In this document: piece by piece, positions 21,755-29,133 of the stretch | Layout: every line of letters starts with the position of its first letter | Numbering within the stretch: the stretch's first letter is position 1 | Origin: DATBDE01 sp036270095 | Lineage (GTDB): Bacteria; Actinomycetota; Thermoleophilia; Solirubrobacterales; Solirubrobacteraceae | Length of the DNA: 64,000 nt | Direction: 5' to 3' | Assembly (NCBI GenBank): GCA_036270095.1 | Contig: DATBDE010000075.1 | Location: 1-64,000, forward strand | Program-made: the position numbers and the translations under genes | Notes under the pieces: model-generated | The model's database searches: none | The model's input: only the letters and a program-made list of their open reading frames with translations | Told to the model about the DNA's origin: nothing

Positions 21755-23366
21755 TCGAGCGCGGGTCCAGGCCGTAGCGGGCCTTGTAGGCCTTGGCCGC
21801 GCCGTCGCTGGCCAAGGCGAGCACGAGCGCCTCGCGCGAGGAGTGGGCGTGGCACGCGGCGCGGTCCAGCGCCACCAGCGCGGTGTCCTGCACGAAGCCG
21901 CCGATGCCGCCGGTCTCCGGCAGGTTGCGCGGCTTGCACGGGTCGCCGAGCGTCACCGGCGGCGGGCGGGCGCGGTCGGCGCCCAGCGCATAGGCGACCG
22001 GGATCAGGACCGCGATCGCCACCACGGCGAGCGCGATCGCGACCTGGCGCCGCGACGGCCACGGGGCGACGGCCAGGGCCGCGAGCAACGCCAGGCCCGC
22101 GCCGACCGCGTAGCCGGGGGAGAAGGCGTCGTTGACCGAGGCGACCAGCGTCTGGCTGGCCCGCCGCCCGAGCCGGTTCCAGTCCGCCCGCTGGTCGTCG
22201 GAGATCGCGTCGGCGCCGTCGCGGAAGACCTTGCGCACGCCGGCCAGCGGCTGCTCGGTGTTGACGGCGCCGGCCAGCTGCGGCGCGATGTTCAGCTTGG
22301 CCAGCGGGTCGATGCGGGCGTCGAGGATCAGCGCCGCGCCGTGCAGGCGCGCGCTGTCCAGGGCACCGTTGATGCTCGAGGTCATCACCGGGGCAAGGAC
22401 GGCGAGGCCGACGGCGATGCCGAGGTGGCGGGTGCTCAACAAGGCGCTGGCCTGTCGCACCGTGCGCTCCGGCAGCAGGTCGCCGGCCAGCGCGGGCAGG
22501 GCCAGGCCCATGCCGATGCCGGCCAGCGCCTCGGGCCCCACCACCCACCACAGCGTGTCGGTGGGCACGAAGGCCAGGCAGACCGTGCCGGCGGCGACGA
22601 GCAGCGAGCCCGCGGCGGCGCGCCCTGCCGGCGCACCGCGGATGCGCGCACCCGCGACGGCAGCCAGCGGGAGCACCGAGACGACGACGGCGGCGGCCAG
22701 CGGCTCCACGCTCCAGCCGGTCACCAGCAGGAGCACGGTGAGGAAGATCACCGCGGTCAGCGCGGCCGACACCAGCGCGAGCGCGAGCCCGGCGCGGACG
22801 ACGAGCGCGCCGTGGGGGAGGCGGCCGCCCTCGGCCACGCGCGGGCGTGCGGCGCGCGAGAACGCCGGCAGGGCGAGCAGCACGAGCGGCGCCTGCACGA
22901 GGAAGATCGCCCGCCAGCCCAGGACCTGGGTGATGGCGCCGCCCAACGCCGGGCCGGTCGCGGTGCCCAGCAGCGTGGCCGCGCGCCACTGCGGGCCGCC
23001 GTCGGCGGCGCCGTCGGCCAGCAGCGCGAACGCGGCCGCGAGCATCGCCGCCCCGCCCGCGGCCTGCACGCCGCGCAGGACGAGCAGCAGCGGCAGCGAC
23101 GAGACCAGGCCGCAGCCCAGCGAGGCCAGCGCGAACACGACCACGCCGACGCCGCCCACGCGCCCGGCGGCACCCGCGGCCAGGTGCCCGGCGGCGGGCA
23201 GGGCGAGCCCGAGCACGAGCGCGTAGACGGCGAGCACCGCGGCCACGCCGGCCACCGTCGTGTGCAGGGCGAGCAGGAGCGGTGGCAGGGCCAGCGCCAC
23301 GATCCCGGCGTCGGCCAGGGCGAGGCCCGCGACTCCCGCCACGGCGTAGCTCTGGTTGCGGCCCAC
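21720..23366 (-). CDS. MFS transporter with extended C-terminal tail
   Basis: About 548 residues from GTG 23366. Multiple hydrophobic helices are present, with MFS-like repeats such as LRGVQAAGGAAMLAAAFALL and GTATGPALGGAITQVLGWRAIFLVQAPL, closest to DHA2-type 14-helix drug exporters. A long loop (about 390-460) contains a soluble-looking segment with DPLAKLNIAPQLAGAVN. After the last helix a tail of about 70 residues ends ARYGLDPRSITGLLGAVIGG, not usual for the family. The loop and tail may be extracytoplasmic. The open frame reaches an upstream start at 23501, but that would overlap the GNAT gene. Confidence 0.8.
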   Translation of the reverse strand: MGRNQSYAVAGVAGLALADAGIVALALPPLLLALHTTVAGVAAVLAVYALVLGLALPAAGHLAAGAAGRVGGVGVVVFALASLGCGLVSSLPLLLVLRGVQAAGGAAMLAAAFALLADGAADGGPQWRAATLLGTATGPALGGAITQVLGWRAIFLVQAPLVLLALPAFSRAARPRVAEGGRLPHGALVVRAGLALALVSAALTAVIFLTVLLLVTGWSVEPLAAAVVVSVLPLAAVAGARIRGAPAGRAAAGSLLVAAGTVCLAFVPTDTLWWVVGPEALAGIGMGLALPALAGDLLPERTVRQASALLSTRHLGIAVGLAVLAPVMTSSINGALDSARLHGAALILDARIDPLAKLNIAPQLAGAVNTEQPLAGVRKVFRDGADAISDDQRADWNRLGRRASQTLVASVNDAFSPGYAVGAGLALLAALAVAPWPSRRQVAIALAVVAIAVLIPVAYALGADRARPPPVTLGDPCKPRNLPETGGIGGFVQDTALVALDRAACHAHSSREALVLALASDGAAKAYKARYGLDPRSITGLLGAVIGG

Positions 23367-23388
23367 GCCCCGAAGGGTCGCAGGCCGC

Positions 23389-23913
23389 CTAGCCGCGCAG
23401 CGCGAGCTCCCAGCGCTGCTCGGTGATCGTGTCGCTCCACTCGGTGCCCACGCGCTCGGACACCATGCGGAACCCCGCCCGCCGGTACAGGCGGGCGGCA
23501 TCGACCAGCGTGTCGATGGTGAACAGCGCCACGGTGTCCAGGCCCTCGTCCCGCGCCCAGCCCAGCGCGTGGTCGAGCAGGCGGCCGCCGACGCCGCTGC
23601 GCCGCGCCTGCGGCGCGACGATGAACCAGCGCAGGCGTGCGACGCCGTCGCCCTGATCGGTCATGCCGACGGAACCCACGATCTCGCCCTCGCGCTCGGC
23701 CACCCACAGCGCCGCGCCGTCCGACCGCGCCAAGGCGTCGGCGTAGCGGGCCATGCCCTCCGCCACCGAGGCCTCGATGTGGTGATCAAGCCCGTGCTCG
23801 CGCTCGTAGAGGACGCCGTGCAGGCGCGTGACGGCGCCGACGTCGCCGGGGCGCAGCCCCTGCCGGATGGTGGTGTCGGCGGTCAGCACATCGCCACGAT
23901 GCGCCTCCCGCAT
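23389..23913 (-). CDS. GNAT family N-acetyltransferase
   Basis: A 174-residue acetyltransferase. TIRQGLRPGDVGAVTRLHGVLY is the first strand-helix, ALWVAEREGEIVGSVG is beta 2-4, and the acetyl-CoA loop is WFIVAPQARRSGVGGRLLDHAL. LYRRAGFRM is motif B. Many such proteins are fused to or act with MarR regulators, but here a LysR gene is divergent, with an inverted repeat between them. The MFS gene lies 22 nt downstream, so the pair may form a unit. Confidence 0.85.
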   Translation of the reverse strand: MREAHRGDVLTADTTIRQGLRPGDVGAVTRLHGVLYEREHGLDHHIEASVAEGMARYADALARSDGAALWVAEREGEIVGSVGMTDQGDGVARLRWFIVAPQARRSGVGGRLLDHALGWARDEGLDTVALFTIDTLVDAARLYRRAGFRMVSERVGTEWSDTITEQRWELALRG

Positions 23914-23959
23914 CGATAAGTCAAAGACCGATGCGGACTGCAGGCCATAGCATGGCCAT
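23908..23959. promoter_or_regulatory. GNAT/LysR intergenic region: 8-bp inverted repeat and leaderless -10
   Basis: CCGCATCG (23908-23915) and CGATGCGG (23929-23936) form a perfect 8-bp inverted repeat with a 13-nt spacer, a geometry usable by a LysR dimer. It covers the GNAT start codon. TAGCAT (23948-23953) lies 6 nt before the LysR ATG at 23960. This looks like autoregulation plus control of the GNAT/MFS genes. Confidence 0.5.
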
Positions 23960-24862
23960 ATGGAGCTGCGCCAGCTGCGCACGTTCGAGGCGGTGGCCCG
24001 CCATCGCAGCTTCACGCGCGCGAGCGAGGAGCTCATGGTTGCCCAGCCGGCGGTCTCCCAGCAGGTGCGCCGGCTCGAGCGCGAGCTTGGCGTCGACCTG
24101 CTGCGCCGCACCAGCCGCCACGTGGCGCTGACCGAGCCGGGCGAGGTGCTGCTGGCCGGCGCCCGCCGCGTGCTGGCCGAGGCGGCCAGCGTGGTCGACG
24201 AGCTGCAGGCGCTGCGCGGCCTGCGGTCCGGCCGGGTGGCGGTGGGGGCGATGCCGCCGATGCCGCGCCTCGACGTTCCGTCGCTCATCGCCGCCTTCCA
24301 CGCGCTCCATCCGGCCATCGGCGTGCGCCTGGACGAGGACACTGCCGCCAACGCCCTGGCCATGCTGCGCAGGGGCGAATTGGACTTGAGCTTCGCGTTC
24401 CTCTCCCCGGAGGAGGCGGGCGCCGGGCTCGCCGGCGTGCTGCTGCTGGAGGAGGAGCTCGTGGTGGCCGTCGCCCACGACCACCGGCTGGCCAAGCGCC
24501 GGCGGCTGCAGCCCGCCGCGTTGCGTGACGAGACGCTCGTGGCCTTCAAGTCGGGGTCGGCCCTGCGTGCCGCCGGCGACGCGGCGCTGGCCGCCGCTGG
24601 CGTGGCCCCGCGCATCGCCTTCGAGTCCAACGAGCTCCTGACCGTGCGCGCGATCGCCGCCCTGGGCCTGGCCGTGGCCATCCTTCCCCGCGGCTTCGTG
24701 GACGTGCCGCAGGCGGACGTGGTCGGCATCCCGCTGGGCTCGCGCCCCGTGCGCCAGCCGGTCTCCCTGCTGTGGCGCGCGGGCGAGCGCCTGTCCCCCG
24801 CCGCGACGGCGTTCCGCGACTTCGTTCAGACCGGCTCGTTGTCCAGCGACGCCCACAGGTAG
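23960..24862 (+). CDS. LysR family transcriptional regulator
   Basis: A 300-residue regulator. The N-terminal winged HTH is MELRQLRTFEAVARHRSFTRAS, then AQPAVSQQVRRLERELG. The effector-binding domain starts near residue 92 (GRVAVGAMPPMP). It probably regulates the divergent GNAT gene and the MFS gene after it. The ATG at 23960 is placed directly after a TAGCAT-N6 box, consistent with a leaderless message. The 3' end overlaps the DNA glycosylase gene by 37 bp, convergent. Confidence 0.93.
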   Translation: MELRQLRTFEAVARHRSFTRASEELMVAQPAVSQQVRRLERELGVDLLRRTSRHVALTEPGEVLLAGARRVLAEAASVVDELQALRGLRSGRVAVGAMPPMPRLDVPSLIAAFHALHPAIGVRLDEDTAANALAMLRRGELDLSFAFLSPEEAGAGLAGVLLLEEELVVAVAHDHRLAKRRRLQPAALRDETLVAFKSGSALRAAGDAALAAAGVAPRIAFESNELLTVRAIAALGLAVAILPRGFVDVPQADVVGIPLGSRPVRQPVSLLWRAGERLSPAATAFRDFVQTGSLSSDAHR

Positions 24863-25446
24863 CGCGACGCCAGCGTGCGGTAGGGGCGCCACGGCTCGGC
24901 GATGCGTTCCAGCTCGCCGGGGCCGGGCAGCGCGTCGAGGCCGTAGGTCTGCTCGACCGCGCGCCGGATCCCCAGGTCGCCCACCGGCAGCACGTCGGGG
25001 CGCTGCAGCTGGAACATCAGGAACATGTCGACGCTCCACGGGCCGAGGCCCTTGACGTCGAGCAGCTCGGCGGCGACGTCCTCGTCGGAGAGCGCGTCGA
25101 GCCGGCCGAGCTCGATCTCGCCCTTCTCGACGTGCTCGGCCAGCGAGCGCAGGTACTTGACCTTGGCCCGCGAGAGGCCGACGGCCACGCGCAGGTCCTC
25201 GGGGTCGTCGGCCAGGACTTCCTGCGGCGTGGGCGCCCGGCCGCCGAAGCGGTCGGTCAGGCGTCCGTAGATCGAGCGCGCGGCCTTGGTCGAGAGCTGC
25301 TGGCCGACGATCGAGCGCACGAGCGCGCCGTACTCGTCCGTGCGCTCGGCCCGCCGCGCCGGGCGCGGCGCCCCGATGGCGTCGATGAGCCCGCGCATGA
25401 CCGGATCGGCCTTGCGCAGGTGCGCGAGACCCTTCTTGTCGCTCAG
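24826..25446 (-). CDS. alkA: DNA-3-methyladenine glycosylase II-like (HhH-GPD)
   Basis: About 206 residues, the catalytic half of AlkA-type glycosylases. YGALVRSIVGQQLSTKAARSIYGRL is the typical helix pair. The helix-hairpin-helix is LLDVKGLGPWSVDMFLMF, followed by the catalytic Asp in LPVGDLGIRRAV. It removes alkylated bases. The N-terminal AlkA beta domain is absent, as in many short homologs. No standard start lies upstream of LRKADPVM. The best start is CTG at 25446, overlapping the TGA of the reductase (CTGA); ATG at DPVM is the next option. Confidence 0.85.
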   Translation of the reverse strand: MSDKKGLAHLRKADPVMRGLIDAIGAPRPARRAERTDEYGALVRSIVGQQLSTKAARSIYGRLTDRFGGRAPTPQEVLADDPEDLRVAVGLSRAKVKYLRSLAEHVEKGEIELGRLDALSDEDVAAELLDVKGLGPWSVDMFLMFQLQRPDVLPVGDLGIRRAVEQTYGLDALPGPGELERIAEPWRPYRTLASRYLWASLDNEPV

Positions 25447-26510
25447 ACCTGCCCCTCGACCGCGCCCGGGACCCCGGTGTTGGTGGAGTACTTGGGCTGG
25501 ATCTTCATGTCGGGGCGGAAGCTGTGCACGGCCTGGGCGACCGCGATGGCCGCCTCGGAGAACCCGGTGGCGATGAGCTTGAGCTTGCCCTCGAAGGTGG
25601 TGATGTCGCCGCAGGCCCAGACCTGAGGCAGCGACGTCTTCATGACCGGGTCGACGACGATCGCGCCCTTGACCACCTCGAAGCCCCACTCCTTCAGCGG
25701 GCCGAGCGCGGTCTTGAACCCGAGCTGCAGCAGCACGGCGTCGATGTCGAGCTCGACCACCTCGGTCTCGCGCTCGGTGTGGAAGAGCACGACGCGCTCG
25801 ATCTGCCCGTTGCCCTGCACGTCCTTGATCTGGAACGGTACGTGGACGTCGACGCGGCCGGCCTCGCGGGCCTCCATGACCTGGCCGATCGTGACCTCGT
25901 GGGCGCGGAAGCCCTCGCGCCGGTGCACGAGCGCGATCGAGTCGGCGACCTCGAGCAGGTTCACGACCCAGTCGAAGGCGCTGTCGCCGCCGCCGACGAT
26001 GAGGACCTTCTTGCCCGCGAACTCCTCCTTGGACCCGACCAGGTAGTGGGCGCCGCGGCCCTCCCACGGGTCCATGTCGTAGCCGGGCAGCTTCTTGGGC
26101 TCGAAGGCGCCGTGGCCGCCGGCCACGATGACCGCGCGCGAGCGCAGGTCGCCCTTGTCGGTGTGCAGGATGAGGAGGTCGTCCTCCCACGAGATGCGCT
26201 CGGCCGTCGTCTCCAGGTGCACGGGCACGTCGAACTGGTCCAGGGCCTGCTCGCGCAGCATCTCGACCAGGTCCCTGGCCAGCACGCGCGGGTGGCCGGG
26301 CACGTCGAAGATCCACTTCTCCGGGTATAGCGTGGTGAGCTGGCCGCCGAGCTCGGGCAGCGAGTCGATGATGCGCGACGAGGCCTCGCGCATCCCGGCC
26401 CAGAACGCGGTCGCCAGGCCCACGGGGCCAGCGCCGATGACCGTGATGTCGCGGACCTCGTCGAAGTCGCGCTGCAGCGTGGAGGGCTCGCTCTCGGCGA
26501 CGTTGCTCAC
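25443..26510 (-). CDS. Ferredoxin--NADP+ reductase, thioredoxin-reductase-like (YumC type)
   Basis: A 355-residue flavoprotein. The FAD motif is ITVIGAGPVGLATAFWAGM, GGQLTTLYPEKWIFDVPG is specific to YumC-type ferredoxin reductases, the NADPH motif is KVLIVGGGDSAFDWV, and WACGDITTFEGKLKLIATGFSEAAIA closes the FAD site. There is no CxxC pair, which rules out thioredoxin reductase. The GTG start overlaps the hemQ stop, so the two are translated together. The enzyme may supply electrons for heme or Fe-S chemistry (inference). Confidence 0.9.
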   Translation of the reverse strand: MSNVAESEPSTLQRDFDEVRDITVIGAGPVGLATAFWAGMREASSRIIDSLPELGGQLTTLYPEKWIFDVPGHPRVLARDLVEMLREQALDQFDVPVHLETTAERISWEDDLLILHTDKGDLRSRAVIVAGGHGAFEPKKLPGYDMDPWEGRGAHYLVGSKEEFAGKKVLIVGGGDSAFDWVVNLLEVADSIALVHRREGFRAHEVTIGQVMEAREAGRVDVHVPFQIKDVQGNGQIERVVLFHTERETEVVELDIDAVLLQLGFKTALGPLKEWGFEVVKGAIVVDPVMKTSLPQVWACGDITTFEGKLKLIATGFSEAAIAVAQAVHSFRPDMKIQPKYSTNTGVPGAVEGQV

Positions 26511-27202
26511 GGAACCAGAGTAGGCAGCGCCGCGCCGTCGAGCGCCCCCAGAGCCCGCTCCACCGAGGTCGCGATGCAGGTGAAGGTCGGGGTGTCGCGC
26601 ATCGTGTAGAGGCTCGACTCGGTGGTTCGCAGGCGCTGCACGAGGTCGAGGAAGTCCTGCGGGCGATCGGTCTCGAACGCCACGACGAACTCCTGGTCGT
26701 CGAGGCCGAAGGAATAGGAGGTGTTGAGGTCGATGCTGGGGTACTCGCGGCCGATGCGAATGTGCTCCTGCATGATCCGGTAGCGCTCCTCGGGTGACAG
26801 CCGGTACCACTCGCGGGTCTTCACGAACGGGTAGACGAACAGGTACTTCGCGTGCTGGGGGCGGACCTCCAGGCGCGACTCGTCCGAATACTCGGACTCC
26901 TTTGTGAGCGCAAGGTAGGAGTAGGGCACCGAGCACCACCGCATGAGCCCGCTCTGGCCGAGCACGACGTGGAACTCGTGGATGGGGTCGAGCGAGACCG
27001 ACTGGGTCAGCAGCATGAGGTCGGCATCCCCGCGCGTGCCGACGAGCGAGAACGCCCGCAGCAGGTGATGGTGGCCGGCCGCGAAGTCCTCGCAGGCGGC
27101 CAGGAACTCGCGCTTGTCCTGGGCGCGCTCATCCTCGTCGCGGCGGCGCCACGCAGGATCGACCGAGAGGAAGGTGTACTTGACGAAGTGACGCTCGGGC
27201 AC
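26507..27202 (-). CDS. hemQ: Coproheme decarboxylase HemQ (ChdC), chlorite dismutase family
   Basis: A 231-residue protein. Family blocks include FVKYTFLSVDPAWRR, GTRGDADLMLL, a central KYLFVYPFVKTREWYRL segment, the heme-ligand region EHIRIGREYPSIDLNTSYSFGLDDQEFVVAFET, and a C-terminal RDTPTFTCI. In Actinobacteria and Firmicutes it makes heme b from coproheme in the coproporphyrin pathway. No other heme genes are in the window. GTG start. TATCCT lies 9 nt upstream. Confidence 0.9.
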   Translation of the reverse strand: MPERHFVKYTFLSVDPAWRRRDEDERAQDKREFLAACEDFAAGHHHLLRAFSLVGTRGDADLMLLTQSVSLDPIHEFHVVLGQSGLMRWCSVPYSYLALTKESEYSDESRLEVRPQHAKYLFVYPFVKTREWYRLSPEERYRIMQEHIRIGREYPSIDLNTSYSFGLDDQEFVVAFETDRPQDFLDLVQRLRTTESSLYTMRDTPTFTCIATSVERALGALDGAALPTLVP

Positions 27203-27225
27203 CGACGCTCAAGGATAGGGGCGCT

Positions 27226-29123
27226 GTGCGCGCTCGCGCTGGTGCTCGGGCCCGCCGCGAGCGCCCGCGCGGCGGCGCCGCGGTGCTCGCGTTCCTGCCC
27301 GTCCGGCCCGCGGGCAAGGCCACCCAGCGCACGCTCGAGCGCCTGGCGGCGCGCCCCGGGCCGGCGCTCGGGCTGCTGGCGGCCTCGCAGGGCGAGTACG
27401 CGGCCGGGCAGGTGCTGCTCGACGTCTCCAGGGCGCGCGGGTCTCGCTGGCCGCCTACTCACCCGACCACCGGCCGCCGCTGCAGCTCGCCGTCCTGGGG
27501 GGCCGCGGGTTCATCCGGGGCTGGAACGACGCGGCCATCCGGGCCGGCGACGCGCCGGGTGACCTGCGCCCGGGCCTGCTGGCCTCTTCGATCCCGGGTG
27601 GCGCCGGCTACGCGGGCGTGGCCGGGCGCCCGTACGGCGTGGCGGTGCCCGCGGCCGACGAGGAGGGCGAGGTCGACCAGGTCTCGCTGGGCCCGGCGGC
27701 GTCGCTGCCCGCCCGCACGCGCGGCCTGCTCGCCGACCACCGCCTCGTCGTGGTCGGGCTGCCACCCGGCCGTGCCGGCGGGATGGCGCTGGACGGGCTC
27801 CTACGCGCACGCGCGCGCGACGATCTGGTGCTGGTCGCGAGCGCCCCGCCGGGCCGCGGGGTGGCCCAGCTCCTGCCGGTCGGTGCCGCGGGGCTGGGGC
27901 CCGGCGTGCTGCGCTCGTCCACCACGCGCCAGGACGGCGTGATCGCCTCCATCGACCTCGCGCCCACGCTCCTGCGCCGGCTCGGGCTACCCGTCCCGGC
28001 CGCGGTCACGGGCGAGCCGGCCACGACCGTGCCGGGCCAGGGCGCGGCCGACCTTGTCGACCTCGACGACCGCCTGCGCGTGGTCGCGGGCGGGCGCCTG
28101 CCCGCGCTGGAGGCCCTGCTCGCGGGCTGGGTCGCCGCGCTCCTGCTGCTGGGCGCGCTCGGCGGGAGGCCCGGCCTGCGTCGGGGCCTGCGCTGGGGCG
28201 GCCTGGCCGTCCTCTGGCTGCCCTCCGTGCTGCCGCTGACCGCGGCGCTGGCGCCCTCGCGGACGGCCGAGGTGGCCATCGTGGCCGCCGGGTCGCTTGC
28301 GCTCGCGGCCCTCACCGACCTGCTCGTGCCCTGGCCCCGCGGGCTGCTCGTGCCCGCCGCGGTCGGGATCGTGGCCTACGCGGTCGACCTCGCCTTCGGC
28401 TCCGAGCTCATCGTGCGCTCGCTGCTCGGGCCCACCCCGCGCTTCGGCTCGCGCTTCTACGGGATCGGCAACGAGCTCGAGGCCGTGCTACCGATCCTGC
28501 TCTTCCTCGGCCTTGCCGTGCTTCCGGTGACGGCGCGGCGCGGCGGCCGCGGCGCGCTCACCTTCGCGCTCGCGGGCGCGGCGCTGGCCCTCATCATCGG
28601 TGCTGGACGCCTGGGCGCCGACGTCGGCGGCGTCATCACCGTCGGGGCCGGGACGGCGGCCGCCACGCTGCTCATGCTCGAGGGCGGCGTGACCCGCCGC
28701 GCCCTGGTCGTGGCGGTGTGCGTGCCGGTCGCGGCGGTGATCGTGCTCGCCCTGGTCGACCTCGCCAGCGGGGGCGATTCGCACTTCACCCGCTCGATCC
28801 TCGAGGCGAGCTCCGCCGGCAGCGTGGAGGAGACCGTCGGACGCCGCTACCGCCTCGCGCTCGACGCACTGGAACGCGGTCTGATGCCGATCCTGACCGC
28901 AATCGCACTGCTTGCCGTCGCCTATGCCCTGCGCTGGCGTCGCACCCTGTACGCGGCGGTCGCTCCGTACGCCGGCTGGCGCGCGGCGCTGGTGGGCGGG
29001 CTGGTCGCGGCGGTGGTGGGTTCGCTGGTCAACGACGCGGGTCCTGTGCTGCTCGTCTACGGGGTCGTCGTGCTCGCTTTCGCGACCGCCTCCGCGGGCG
29101 GAAACGGGGAGCGCGCTCGCTAG
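27226..29123 (+). CDS. Large membrane protein with AlkP-like N-terminal region, apparently frameshifted
   Basis: From GTG 27618 a 501-codon frame is intact. It shows a soluble part resembling the end of an alkaline-phosphatase-type domain (DGVIASIDLAPTLLRRLGLP), then about ten hydrophobic helices. The coding signal extends upstream in other frames. At about 27429 the frame shifts by one base, so that LLDVS continues as GARVSLAAYSPDHRPPLQLAV. Upstream, VLAFLPVRPAGKATQRTL in one frame abuts a signal-peptide-like LCALALVLGPAASARAAAP in another near 27285. Two single-base losses would repair it. This is either a decaying gene or assembly error. Function is unknown, and it precedes an envelope glycosyltransferase fusion. 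Confidence 0.6.
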
Positions 29124-29133
29124 CATGGCGAGG
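29121..29133 (+). promoter_or_regulatory. Candidate leaderless promoter -10 (TAGCAT)
   Basis: TAGCAT at 29121-29126 is followed by 7 nt and ATG 29134. It overlaps the alternative ATG at 29125 and so supports 29134 as the start. It also overlaps the TAG stop of the upstream gene. Confidence 0.4.
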
